18,502 nucleotides of DNA from an uncultured Paracoccus sp. (GCA_934533075.1 CAKTBJ010000045.1:1-18502), one strand, 5' to 3'; shown: positions 7,656 to 15,516, counted from the stretch's first letter. Made by a program: numbers and translations. The notes: generated from the sequence alone by a model not told the origin.

Positions 7656-8120
7656 ATGGACCTGCGAACCCGTATCCAGACCGCCACCAAGGAGGCGATG
7701 AAGGCCCGCGACACCGCCCGCACCTCGACGTTGCGGCTGATTTCGGCGGCCATCAAGGACCGCGAGATCGGCCTGCGCGGCGAAAAGGGCATTGATGCCG
7801 TGCTGGAGGAGGCCGATCTGGTCGCCATCCTGGCCAGGATGGTCAAGCAGCGCCAGGAATCGGCGCGCGCCTACGAGGAGGGCGGCCGGCTGGAGCTGGC
7901 CGCGAAGGAGGAGGCCGAGATCGGCGTCATCCAGTCCTTCCTGCCGCGCCAGATGGATGCCGCCGAGGTCGAGGCAGCCGTGGCCAGGGCCGTGGCCGAT
8001 CTGGGCGCCACCGGGCTGCGCGACATGGGCAAGGTGATGGCCGAACTCCGCGCCCGCCATGCCGGGCAGATGGATTTCGGCGCCGTCGGGCCGATGGTGA
8101 AGGCGCGGCTGATGGGGTGA
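7656..8120 (+). CDS. GatB/YqeY domain-containing protein
   Basis: The protein has 154 residues and belongs to the GatB/YqeY family, related to the tRNA-binding tail domain of the GatB amidotransferase subunit. Free-standing members are widespread, and their exact biochemical role is not settled. Typical features are the N-terminal MDLRTRIQTATKEAMKARD followed by STLRLISAAIKDREI, the central YEEGGRLELAAKEEAEIGVI and IQSFLPRQM, and a C-terminal MGKVMAELRARHAGQMD block. The start is firm: AAAGGAGG at 7641-7648 lies seven bases before the ATG. The gene diverges from carA, a pairing plausible for this lineage. A palindrome just after the stop (8153-8174) could end transcription but has no T-run. 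Confidence 0.93.
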   Translation: MDLRTRIQTATKEAMKARDTARTSTLRLISAAIKDREIGLRGEKGIDAVLEEADLVAILARMVKQRQESARAYEEGGRLELAAKEEAEIGVIQSFLPRQMDAAEVEAAVARAVADLGATGLRDMGKVMAELRARHAGQMDFGAVGPMVKARLMG

Positions 8121-8152
8121 GGGGGAAGCCTCCTCGCCACCGCCCCGCCTTG

Positions 8153-8174
8153 GGATGCGCGGCAATGCGCATCC
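8153..8174. repeat. Inverted repeat GGATGCGC-N6-GCGCATCC
   Basis: A perfect inverted repeat with 8-bp arms (8153-8160 and 8167-8174) and a 6-base loop, 32 bases after the YqeY-family stop codon. No T-run follows, so it is either a weak terminator or a REP-like palindrome. Confidence 0.7.
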
Positions 8175-8234
8175 TGTCGCCTCGGCACGCCGGGGGTGGC
8201 GCAATGCTTGCCGGAGGGGGAGGGCGCGGGGTTC

Positions 8235-8303
8235 GGTGCGCACCCTACAGCCTCTGGATGGTCCCGGCCCTTGCCCCGCGTAGGGTGCGTGCTTGCACGC
8301 ACC
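8235..8303. repeat. Overlapping palindrome cluster upstream of mutS
   Basis: GGTGCGCACC (8235-8244) is a perfect palindrome. CGCACCCTAC (8239-8248) is the exact inverse of GTAGGGTGCG (8280-8289). GGTGCGTGC (8284-8292) is the exact inverse of GCACGCACC (8295-8303) with a 2-base loop. The shared arm at 8284-8289 can pair either way. The layout resembles REP/BIME-type intergenic palindromes; membership of a family cannot be shown from one copy. Confidence 0.7.
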
Positions 8304-8380
8304 TTCCCCTCCGCCGCCCCGGTTTCCAACCCGGCCCAACTTCGGCTAGACCGTCGCCACGCCCCCAGCCCGAGGCCCCG

Positions 8381-11014
8381 ATGACCGACCAGCCGACCCC
8401 GATGATGGCCCAGTATCTGGCGATCCGCGAGGCCAATCCCGGCGCGCTGCTGTTCTATCGCATGGGCGATTTCTACGAGATGTTCTTCGAGGACGCGCTG
8501 GCGGCCTCGGCGGCGCTGGACATCGCGCTGACGAAACGCGGCACCCATCTGGGCGAGCCGATCCCGATGTGCGGCGTGCCGGTCCATGCCGCCGAATCCT
8601 ATCTGCTGACCCTGATCCGCAAGGGTTTCCGTGTCGCCATCGCCGAGCAGATCGAGGACCCCGCCGAGGCGAAGAAGCGCGGCGCCAAGTCTGTCGTGGC
8701 GCGCGACGTGGTGCGCCTCGTCACCCCCGGCACGCTGACCGAGGAATCGCTGCTGGAGGCGCGGCGCCACAACTACCTCGCCGCCTGGGCGAACCTGCGC
8801 GAGGAGGCCGCGATGGCCTGGGTGGACATTTCCACCGGCATGCTGGCGGTGACGCCCTGCCCGCAGGCGCGGCTGGCGCCGGAACTGGCCCGCCTCGCCC
8901 CCCGCGAATTGCTGGTGGCCGAGGGGGGCGGGCTGGGCGACCTCGCCCGCGAGGCCGGGGCGGCGCTGACGGAACTGTCGCCGCTCTCCTTCGACAGCCA
9001 GTCCGGCACGCGGCGGCTCTGCGCGCTGTATGGGGTCGATACCCTTGACGGATTCGGCAGCTTCTCGCGCGCGGAACTGGCGGCGATGGGGGCCATCGCG
9101 GATTATCTGGCGCTGACCCAGAAGGGCGCCATGCCGCTGATCCGCCCGCCCCTGCGCGAGGCCAGCGGTGCGGCGATGCAGATCGACGCCGCATCCCGGC
9201 GCAATCTGGAGCTGACGCATGCGCTGTCGGGCGGGCGCGAGGGCAGCCTGCTTTCCGCCATCGACCGCACGGTGACGGCGCCGGGCGCCCGGCTGCTGGA
9301 GCGGCGGATTTCGGCCCCCTCGCGCGACCTTGCCCTGATCCGGGTGCGCCACGACGCCGTGGGCTGGCTGGTCGAGAACCCCGAGACCGCGCAGGCGCTG
9401 CGCGCCGGGCTTTCGCGGGTGCCGGACATGGACCGCGCCACCTCGCGGCTGGCGCTGGACCGGGGCGGGCCGCGCGACCTGGCCGCGATCCGCGCCGGGC
9501 TGGCGGCGGCGGCCGAGGTGGCGGGGCTGCTGACCGAGGCGCCCGACCTGCTGCGCGCGGCCGGCGCCGACATGCTGGGCCATGACGACCTGACCGCGCT
9601 GCTGGACGACGCGCTGGTGGCCGAGCCGCCGGTGCTGACCCGCGACGGCGGCTTCATCGCGCAGGGTTACGATGCCGATCTGGACGAGACCCGCCGGCTG
9701 CGCGACGAGGGGCGCGGGGTCATCGCCTCCATGCAGGCCGACTATGCCGCCCAGACCGGCATCCCCAGCCTGAAGATCAAGCATAACAACGTGCTGGGCT
9801 ATTTCATCGAAACCACCGCCACCCATGCCGAGCGCATGCTGGCCGCGCCGCTGAACGCCACCTTCATCCACCGGCAGACGATGGCCAACGTGCTGCGCTT
9901 CACCACGCAACCGCTGTCGGAACTGGAAACCCGCATCCTCAACGCCCGCGACCGCGCGCTGGAGATCGAGCGCGCGATCTTCGCCCGGCTGCGCGCCGCC
10001 GTGCTGGAGCGCGCCGCCGCCATCGGCCAGGCCGCCCGCGCGCTGGCCGAGGCCGATGTGGCCGCCGGCTTCGCCGATCTGGCCAGCGGCGAGGGCTGGA
10101 CGCGGCCGCTGGTGGACGACTCGCGCGCGTTCGAGATCGAGGCCGGGCGGCATCCGGTGGTCGAGCGTGCGCTTCGCCGGCAGGGCGCGGTGTTCGTGGC
10201 CAATGACTGCGCGCTGACCGGGGGCGAAACGCCGGCGATCTGGCTGCTGACCGGGCCGAACATGGCCGGCAAATCCACCTTCCTGCGCCAGAACGCGCTG
10301 ATCGCGCTGCTGGCGCAGGCCGGCGGCTGGGTGCCGGCGGCGCGCGCCCATATCGGGCTGGTCAGCCAGTTGTTTTCCCGCGTCGGCGCGGCGGACGACC
10401 TGGCGCGCGGGCGGTCCACCTTCATGGTCGAGATGGTCGAGACCGCGGCGATCCTCAACCAGGCCGACGACCGGGCGCTGGTGATCCTGGACGAGATCGG
10501 GCGCGGCACCGCGACCTGGGACGGTCTGTCCATCGCCTGGGCGGTGATGGAGCACCTGCATGCCGTCAACCGCTGCCGGGCGCTGTTCGCCACGCATTAC
10601 CACGAGATGACGGCGCTTTCCGCGCGGCTGGACGGGGTGGAGAACGCCACCGTCGCGGTGCGCGAATGGGAAGGCGAGGTGATCTTCCTGCACGAGGTCG
10701 TGCGCGGCGCCGCCGACCGCAGCTATGGCGTGCAGGTGGCCCGCCTTGCCGGCCTGCCCCCGGCGGTGGTGGAGCGCGCCCGCGAAGTGCTGGCCGCGCT
10801 GGAGGCCGGCGAGCGCGAGGGCAAGGCCGCCCGCCCCGCCGCGCTGATCGACGACCTGCCGCTGTTCCGCACCGCGCCCCCGGCGGCGCCGCCGCGCCCT
10901 GCGGTTCCCTCGGCGGTCGAGGAAAGGCTGCGCGCCGCAAACCCGGACATGCTGACCCCGCGCGAGGCGCTGGATCTGGTCTATGCCCTGCGCGCCGAAC
11001 TGCCGCCGGAATAG
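8381..11014 (+). CDS. mutS: DNA mismatch repair protein MutS
   Basis: MutS recognises base mismatches and small loops and, with MutL, starts strand repair. The 877-residue product is near the usual 850-880. The N-terminal mismatch-binding domain has GDFYEMFFED, with the Phe31-x-Glu33 wedge motif. Connector, core and clamp regions follow, including LKIKHNNVLGYFIE. The ATPase domain has Walker A GPNMAGKST (625-633), the STFMVEMVET signature and Walker B VILDEIGRGT with Asp704 and Glu705. The tail, PDMLTPREALDLVYALRAEL, matches the C-terminal tetramerisation segment. The start at 8381 has GAGG about nine bases upstream and places the family motif at its normal position. The gene is monocistronic or ends near a GC-rich hairpin at 11053-11069. 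All key residues are present. Confidence 0.97.
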   Translation: MTDQPTPMMAQYLAIREANPGALLFYRMGDFYEMFFEDALAASAALDIALTKRGTHLGEPIPMCGVPVHAAESYLLTLIRKGFRVAIAEQIEDPAEAKKRGAKSVVARDVVRLVTPGTLTEESLLEARRHNYLAAWANLREEAAMAWVDISTGMLAVTPCPQARLAPELARLAPRELLVAEGGGLGDLAREAGAALTELSPLSFDSQSGTRRLCALYGVDTLDGFGSFSRAELAAMGAIADYLALTQKGAMPLIRPPLREASGAAMQIDAASRRNLELTHALSGGREGSLLSAIDRTVTAPGARLLERRISAPSRDLALIRVRHDAVGWLVENPETAQALRAGLSRVPDMDRATSRLALDRGGPRDLAAIRAGLAAAAEVAGLLTEAPDLLRAAGADMLGHDDLTALLDDALVAEPPVLTRDGGFIAQGYDADLDETRRLRDEGRGVIASMQADYAAQTGIPSLKIKHNNVLGYFIETTATHAERMLAAPLNATFIHRQTMANVLRFTTQPLSELETRILNARDRALEIERAIFARLRAAVLERAAAIGQAARALAEADVAAGFADLASGEGWTRPLVDDSRAFEIEAGRHPVVERALRRQGAVFVANDCALTGGETPAIWLLTGPNMAGKSTFLRQNALIALLAQAGGWVPAARAHIGLVSQLFSRVGAADDLARGRSTFMVEMVETAAILNQADDRALVILDEIGRGTATWDGLSIAWAVMEHLHAVNRCRALFATHYHEMTALSARLDGVENATVAVREWEGEVIFLHEVVRGAADRSYGVQVARLAGLPPAVVERAREVLAALEAGEREGKAARPAALIDDLPLFRTAPPAAPPRPAVPSAVEERLRAANPDMLTPREALDLVYALRAELPPE

Positions 11015-11052
11015 GGCACGGGCCACCGGCCGATGAAGGGAGGGCGCCCGGC

Positions 11053-11069
11053 CCGGCCATCGAGGCCGG
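11053..11069 (+). terminator. Possible GC-rich hairpin after mutS
   Basis: CCGGCC (11053-11058) and GGCCGG (11064-11069) flank a 5-base loop 38 bases after the mutS stop. No T-run follows, so intrinsic termination is doubtful. The rest of the 204-bp gap before the DUF2848 gene shows no gene. Confidence 0.25.
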
Positions 11070-11218
11070 CCCGGACGCGGGCGCAGCCGCGCCGCGCCGC
11101 CTCGCGTGGACGGGGTGCCGGGGGGTCGCCGGCGCCGGCGGACCGGTTCCGGCCGAATAAGGCTTCATCTGCCGCCGCTTCGGGCGCATTCTGGAACAAG
11201 GGAGAAGGGGGGAAGGCC

Positions 11219-11893
11219 ATGCAGTTCACCGTGGGCGGCAAGCCTCTGGAGGTGGCACTGCGCCACCTGACCGTCGCCGGCTGGACCGGCCGCGACCGCG
11301 AGGCGCTGGAGCATCATATCCGCGAGATGGTCGCGCTGGGCTTTCCCGCCCCGGCCTCGGTTCCGGTCCATTACCCGATCGCGGCCGCGCTGCTGACCCA
11401 TGACGCGGCGATCCAGACCATCGGCCCGCAGACATCCGGCGAGGTCGAGCCGATGATCCTGCAAATCGGGCGCAAGCGGTATCTCGGGCTGGCCTCGGAC
11501 CATACCGACCGGGCGCTGGCGGCGCATTCCATCGGGTTGGCCAAGCAGGTCTGCGCCAAGCCCTGCGCCCCCGTGCTGTGGCCGTGGGAGGAGGTGGCCG
11601 ACCGGCTGGACGACTTGCGGCTGGAAAGCTGGATCGCCGATGCGGATGGCGATTGGATACCCTATCAGCGCGGCACGCTGGCGGCGATCCGCCCGCTGGC
11701 CGAGCTGGCGGAGGCGGCCGGGCTGATGGCGCAGGCGGCGGACGGCCCGGCGGCGCTGCTCTGCGGCACGCTGGGCGTGCTGGCCGGCGGCGTGCGCGCG
11801 GCCCCGCGCTTTCGCATGAGCCTGACCGACGATGCGCGAAGCCGTGCCATCCGCCATCAGTATGATGTTGAAGAGCTGCCCGAAATCGGGTGA
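11219..11893 (+). CDS. DUF2848 family protein
   Basis: The 224-residue protein resembles DUF2848, a family of unknown function. Supporting features are the early AGWTGRDREALEHHI segment, the VPVHYPIAAALLTHD region, SGEVEPMILQ, LGLASDHTDRALAAHSI, AKQVCAKPCAP and YQRGTLAAI near the middle. No signal peptide or membrane segment is seen, so it is probably cytoplasmic. The start at 11219 follows a purine-rich GGGAGAAGGGGGGAAGG stretch. An open frame extends upstream to 11033, but it is low-complexity and not family-like. The isoaspartyl peptidase gene starts 31 bases after the stop on the same strand, suggesting an operon and a role near amide or peptide breakdown. That link is inference from context only. 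Confidence 0.8.
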   Translation: MQFTVGGKPLEVALRHLTVAGWTGRDREALEHHIREMVALGFPAPASVPVHYPIAAALLTHDAAIQTIGPQTSGEVEPMILQIGRKRYLGLASDHTDRALAAHSIGLAKQVCAKPCAPVLWPWEEVADRLDDLRLESWIADADGDWIPYQRGTLAAIRPLAELAEAAGLMAQAADGPAALLCGTLGVLAGGVRAAPRFRMSLTDDARSRAIRHQYDVEELPEIG

Positions 11894-11924
11894 ACCTCCG
11901 GGCAGACAGGAAACGGGGATTCCG

Positions 11925-12854
11925 ATGAGCACTTACGCACTGGCCATCCACGGCGGCGCCGGCACCATCCTGCGCGAGCGCATGACGCCCGAGCTGGAGG
12001 CCGAATACCATGCCGGCCTGAACCGCGCGCTGGACGCGGGCGAAGCGATCCTGCGCGAGGGCGGCCCGGCGCTGGACGCGGTGACGGCGGCGGTCTGCGC
12101 GCTGGAGGACGATCCGCTGTTCAATGCCGGGCGCGGCGCGGTCTATACCTCGGCCGGCAAGCAGGAGATGGACGCCGCGGTCATGGAGGGCACGACCCGG
12201 CGCGCCGGCACGGTCGCCGGCATCTTCGGGCCGAGGAACCCGGTGCGCGCGGCCCGGCTGGTGATGGAGCAGACCCCGCATGTGCTGATCCTGCGCGACG
12301 ACGCGATCGCGCTGGCGCAGGCCAACGACCTGCCCTTCGAGGATGAGGCCTATTTCCACACCGAAGCCCGCTGGGAGGCCTTGCAGGCCACCTTGCGCAT
12401 GCGCGAGGCCGGGCTGCTGGACGACGATCCCGCCCGCCGCCACGGCACGGTCGGCGCGGTGGCGCGGGACGTGCACGGCCATCTGGCGGCGGCGACCTCG
12501 ACCGGCGGCATGACGGCCAAGGCGCCGGGGCGGGTGGGCGATACGCCGATCATCGGCGCCGGCACCTTCGCGGACGATGCCAGCTGTGCGGTCTCCTGCA
12601 CCGGCCACGGCGAGGTGTTCATCCGCTGGACGGCGGCGGCGGAAATCTCGGCCCGCATGCGCCATGCCGGCGAGGACCTGGAAACGGCGGCCCGGCATGT
12701 GGTGATGGAGGACCTGGCGCCGAACGACGGCTCGGGCGGGCTGGTGGCGGTGGATCGCGACGGCAATGTGACACTGCCCTTCAACTGCGAAGGCATGTAT
12801 CGCGGCGCGGCCGGCACCGATATTCCGCGGATGACCGCGATCTATCGGGACTGA
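11925..12854 (+). CDS. iaaA: Isoaspartyl peptidase/L-asparaginase (plant-type, Ntn-hydrolase)
   Basis: This enzyme hydrolyses beta-aspartyl dipeptides from damaged proteins and, less well, L-asparagine. The 309-residue precursor self-cleaves between Gly174 and Thr175, and Thr175 becomes the nucleophile; the site is visible as RHGTVGAVARD. Other family marks are the N-terminal ALAIHGGAGTI, NAGRGAVYTSAGKQEMDA, the STGGMTAKAPGRVGDTPIIG block and CTGHGEVFIR. Length and processing site match the E. coli enzyme (Thr179). There is no signal peptide. I chose the ATG at 11925 because the family alignment begins there; GGGGA lies about six bases upstream. It is probably co-transcribed with the DUF2848 gene, and transcription should stop at the hairpin directly after the gene. 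Confidence 0.95.
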   Translation: MSTYALAIHGGAGTILRERMTPELEAEYHAGLNRALDAGEAILREGGPALDAVTAAVCALEDDPLFNAGRGAVYTSAGKQEMDAAVMEGTTRRAGTVAGIFGPRNPVRAARLVMEQTPHVLILRDDAIALAQANDLPFEDEAYFHTEARWEALQATLRMREAGLLDDDPARRHGTVGAVARDVHGHLAAATSTGGMTAKAPGRVGDTPIIGAGTFADDASCAVSCTGHGEVFIRWTAAAEISARMRHAGEDLETAARHVVMEDLAPNDGSGGLVAVDRDGNVTLPFNCEGMYRGAAGTDIPRMTAIYRD

Positions 12855-12856
12855 TG

Positions 12857-12881
12857 AAAGGGGGCGCATGGCCCCCTTTTT
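12857..12881 (+). terminator. Intrinsic terminator of the iaaA operon
   Basis: AAAGGGGGC (12857-12865), a 5-base loop and GCCCCCTTT (12871-12879) form a perfect 9-bp stem that runs into TTTTT, three bases after the iaaA stop. It is the clearest intrinsic terminator in the window. It sits between converging genes, but the T-run favours the plus strand. Confidence 0.9.
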
Positions 12882-12882
12882 C

Positions 12883-13347
12883 CTAGCCTCCGGTATCGCG
12901 CGGCGGGCGGACGAGACCATCGTAATCGACGACCTCGACGCAGCTGTCCGCGCCGATCCGGAGCGGGTTGCACATCTGGCCGTGGATGGTGACGCGCAGG
13001 CTGCGCCCTTCGACCTGCCATTCGTGGACATGGCCGGGTCCGGCGGCGAAATACCCTTCGGGGCCGGACAGCCAGACGATCAGCGGACAGCCCGCCGAGC
13101 CGCAAAAGGCCGACAGGGCGCCCTGGCAGTTCATCTTCGACAGGTCGACCAGAACGTCCGGCCCGCCATCGCCGTTCAGATCGACGGATGAGACGAAGCC
13201 GGGTTCCGGCACGGGATCGCCCCCGAATTCGCGGCATTCGGCAAGCAGCTCATCGACATGCTCCTGCACTTTGGCGGGCAGGTTCTGCGCCTGAGCGGCC
13301 CCCGCGAACGCGGCGAGGAAGACAACAACCGACAGCCTGGCAAACAT
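12883..13347 (-). CDS. Secreted six-cysteine protein of unknown function
   Basis: I do not recognise the family. The 154-residue product begins with a clear Sec signal peptide (MFARLSVVVFLAAFAGAAQA, likely cut after Ala20), so the mature protein is probably periplasmic. It has six cysteines (38, 74, 82, 87, 126, 136), an even number that fits three disulfides. The segment D56-L-N-G-D60-G-G-P-D64 resembles calcium-binding loops of EF-hand or FG-GAP type. The start is supported by GGGAGG a few bases upstream and by a promoter match at 13375-13403. It lies just downstream of the DadA-like gene on the same strand but appears separately transcribed. Its stop codon is two bases from the iaaA terminator on the other side. 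Confidence 0.8.
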   Translation of the reverse strand: MFARLSVVVFLAAFAGAAQAQNLPAKVQEHVDELLAECREFGGDPVPEPGFVSSVDLNGDGGPDVLVDLSKMNCQGALSAFCGSAGCPLIVWLSGPEGYFAAGPGHVHEWQVEGRSLRVTIHGQMCNPLRIGADSCVEVVDYDGLVRPPRDTGG

Positions 13348-13374
13348 TCCGGCCTCCCGCGCGACAATGCGGCC

Positions 13375-13403
13375 AGCCTAACCGCCGAACCGTTTTCGAT
13401 CAA
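13375..13403 (-). promoter_or_regulatory. Predicted promoter of the secreted-protein gene
   Basis: On the minus strand TTGATC (13403-13398) and TAGGCT (13380-13375) are exactly 17 bases apart, 28 bases before the ATG. The -10 hexamer is the same as those predicted for bpt and glnE. Confidence 0.6.
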
Positions 13404-13441
13404 TTATCGTAAGGTGGCCTGATTCGGGAAAGGTGCCGCCC

Positions 13442-14722
13442 TCATTTCGCATAGCGCCGGATGTCGAAAGGCGCCGCATCCGCATAGGTCGCCTGTCCGG
13501 CCATCACCTGCGCCAGCAGCTTGCCCGTCGCCGGGCCGAGCGTCAGCCCGTGATGCGCATGGCCGAAATTCGCATAAAGCCCCGGCAGCCGCGCCGCGTC
13601 CACCGCGCCGATCACCGGGCGCATGTCCGGCAGGCAGGGCCGCCGCCCCAGCCAGGGCTGCGCCAGCCTGCGCGGCCCGAGGTCGAACAGGCGCCGCGCC
13701 TTCCTCTCGGCCCGGTCCAGCTGGATCGTGTTCGGCGGCGCGTCGAAATCGGCGAACTCGATCCCGGTGGTCAGCCGCAGCCCGGCATCCATCGGCGCCA
13801 GCACATAGCCGCCATCGCGCACCATCAGCGGGTGGCGGGGCATCTGCCCGGGGGGCATCTCGTAAACCATGTGATAGCCGCGCTTGACCTGGAAGGGCAG
13901 GCGGATGCCGAAGCCGCGCAGGAAGTCGCCCGACCACGGTCCCAGGCAGATCACCGCCCGCGGCGCCACCACCGCCCCGCCGCCTTCCAGCGGCACGGTC
14001 CACATGTCGCCCTCGCGCGCCAGCCGGCCGGCATCGCCGCGCAGGACCTCGCCGCCGATGGCCTGGAAGACCGAGGCATAGACCCGCACCAGCTCGCCCG
14101 GATCGGTGACCGTCCACGGGTCCAGCCAATGCAGCGCCCCCACGCCGCCGCCCGGCTTCAGCGCCGGCTCGGCCTTGCGCAGGGCCTCGGCGTCCAGAAC
14201 CGCCGCCTTCAGCCCCGCCGCCTCGGCATCGGCCAGCATCTGCGGGGCCTGCGCGAAATCCTCCGCATCGGGGAAGACCTCCATCCAGCCCTCCTTGCGG
14301 ATGAGGCGCCAGGCATTGTTGCCCGACATGTCGGCCAGTTCCGCATGCATCGCGGTGCTGGCGTCGATCAGCGGCCGCAGCGCGTGGGCCGATTCGGCCA
14401 GCGGGCCGGGGGCGGAGGCCTTGCGGAAGGCCCACAGCCAGCGGACGATGCGCGGCAGATAGGCGGGCGCATAGCGCATGTCCGAGCGGTTGTTCAGCCC
14501 ATAGCGCAGCAGCGCCCCGATGCCCTGCGGGAAATGATAGGGCACGATCGAGGAGGCCTCGATCAGCCCGGCATTGCCGTGGCTGGTCTCCTCGCCGGGA
14601 CCCTTGCGATCGACGAGGGCGACCTGCATGCCCTCGCGGGCCAGCATCAGGGCGGTCGAGGTGCCGACGATGCCGGCGCCCAGCACGATCACGTCGGCGC
14701 GCTGCTTTCGTGGCGCGCTCAT
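13442..14722 (-). CDS. FAD-dependent D-amino-acid dehydrogenase-like oxidoreductase (DadA family)
   Basis: This is a DAO/DadA-type flavoprotein that probably oxidatively deaminates an amino acid and passes electrons to the respiratory chain at the inner membrane. The 426-residue product has the Rossmann motif G15-A-G17-I-V-G20, with Asp38 ending the second strand, then DRKGPGEETSHGNAGLIEAS as in DadA proteins. The C-terminal GRRPCLPDMRPVIGAV and FGHAHHGLTLGPATGKLLAQ complete the FAD fold. The substrate cannot be read from sequence; D-amino acids, hydroxyproline or related imino acids are all possible. The ATG at 14722 has GAGGG seven bases upstream; a GTG at 14746 is an alternative. The ATG overlaps the stop of a 19-codon leader ORF (ATGA), suggesting translational coupling. 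Confidence 0.9.
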   Translation of the reverse strand: MSAPRKQRADVIVLGAGIVGTSTALMLAREGMQVALVDRKGPGEETSHGNAGLIEASSIVPYHFPQGIGALLRYGLNNRSDMRYAPAYLPRIVRWLWAFRKASAPGPLAESAHALRPLIDASTAMHAELADMSGNNAWRLIRKEGWMEVFPDAEDFAQAPQMLADAEAAGLKAAVLDAEALRKAEPALKPGGGVGALHWLDPWTVTDPGELVRVYASVFQAIGGEVLRGDAGRLAREGDMWTVPLEGGGAVVAPRAVICLGPWSGDFLRGFGIRLPFQVKRGYHMVYEMPPGQMPRHPLMVRDGGYVLAPMDAGLRLTTGIEFADFDAPPNTIQLDRAERKARRLFDLGPRRLAQPWLGRRPCLPDMRPVIGAVDAARLPGLYANFGHAHHGLTLGPATGKLLAQVMAGQATYADAAPFDIRRYAK

Positions 14723-14778
14723 CCTTCGGCCCTCGCTCGGCTGCACGGTTCGGACGGGGCGGCGATGGAGCGGGGCAC
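14719..14778 (-). CDS. Predicted 19-residue leader peptide upstream of the DadA-like gene
   Basis: A GTG codon at 14778 follows a strong Shine-Dalgarno (AAGGAG, 14791-14786) with a 7-base gap. The frame encodes MPRSIAAPSEPCSRARAEG and ends in TGA that overlaps the ATG of the dehydrogenase. The Shine-Dalgarno is better than that of the main gene. No matching codon run for an obvious attenuator amino acid is seen. Translation of this ORF could deliver ribosomes to the downstream start. It could also be a chance frame; no homologues were checked. Confidence 0.5.
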   Translation of the reverse strand: MPRSIAAPSEPCSRARAEG

Positions 14779-14833
14779 GGGGATTCTCCTTGAAAGAGGG
14801 TGACTTGCGGGGCGTGGCCCGCCACCTGCCGGC

Positions 14834-14863
14834 AAGCTAGGCGATTCGGCCCCCCGCCCGCAA
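14834..14863 (-). promoter_or_regulatory. Predicted promoter for the leader ORF and DadA-like gene
   Basis: On the minus strand TTGCGG (14863-14858) and TAGCTT (14839-14834) are 18 bases apart. The expected start near 14827 gives about 49 nt before the leader GTG. A moderate match. Confidence 0.45.
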
Positions 14864-14882
14864 GCGGCGACGCGGCGGCCGG

Positions 14883-15397
14883 GCGGCGCGTTCCGCGCCC
14901 CGACACGGCTGCGGATATGTCGGGAGGCGGGGGGCGACGGGATTGCGGCGCGCCTTGGGGCGGAGGGGCCGGCGACTCGCTCCGGCAGAAATCCGGTCCC
15001 GCCAGGCGCCTGGCCGGAGGCGCATCCCGCTGGGGGCGAATGGCAATGCGGCTGTGTGTTTCGGCGCCCCGGAACGGCCGCGAACATGTCGGGAGGCGGG
15101 GCGTTCGGCGCCGCTGCGGCACGCCTTGGGGCGAAGGGAGCGGCGATCCGCTCCGGCAGGCAATCCCGGCCCCGGCATGCGCGGGGGCGGAGGGGCGGCG
15201 CGATGCGGGCGGCCGGCAATGCGGTGGCGCGTTCGGCGCCCCGACACGGCGGCGGATATGTCGTAAGGCGGGGAGCAACGGGCGCGTGCCTCGGGGCGGA
15301 GGGACCGGCGACCCGCTCCGGCAGGCAATCCCGGTGCCGGCGCGTGGGTGGCCAGAGGGGCAGCCTGCCGGGGGCGGGCGGTGCAAACTCGTGCCAT
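14883..15397. repeat. Array of three tandem repeats of about 165-177 bp
   Basis: Units lie at about 14883-15047, 15048-15220 and 15221-15397, each starting GCGG. Shared blocks are the CGCCCCGACACGG / GATATGTCG / AGGCGGGG segment, the CCTTGGGGCGGAGGG / CTCCGGCAGGCAATCCCGG segment, and an end block GGCAATGCGG at 15042 and 15215. ATGTCG recurs at 14917, 15086 and 15258, so spacings of 169 and 172 shift the reading frame, which argues against a repeated protein. Unit 1 contains a perfect hairpin CCCGACA-N12-TGTCGGG. The region between the DadA-like gene and map has no credible gene on either strand. Confidence 0.8.
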
Positions 15398-15428
15398 GCG
15401 GCTGGGGGCCGGGAAAGGGCGGGGCATC

Positions 15429-15454
15429 GGCCGGCCGCAACCCGATTGCCGGCC
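15429..15454 (-). terminator. GC-rich hairpin downstream of map
   Basis: GGCCGGC (15429-15435) and GCCGGCC (15448-15454) are exact inverses around a 12-base loop, about 60 bases beyond the map stop. There is no T-run, so Rho-independent termination is uncertain. Confidence 0.3.
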
Positions 15455-15516
15455 CGGCTTCGGCCTGGCCGCCGCGCGTCTCGCCCTGCCTGCGCCTATC
15501 CGGAGCCGGGGCGCCC

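Noticed and set aside
6327..8339. 670-codon open frame on the minus strand extending carA upstream
   Set aside because: CarA homology begins at the ATG at 7523; the upstream part overlaps the YqeY-family gene and a promoter.
14883..15397. CRISPR array
   Set aside because: Units are about 170 bp, diverged throughout and contiguous, with no short identical repeats separated by unique spacers, and no cas genes are present.
13404..15440. 678-codon minus-strand open frame through the repeat array
   Set aside because: It shadows the DadA-like gene in another frame; repeated CRSGSP-like peptides come from the DNA repeat and are not kept in one frame over all units.
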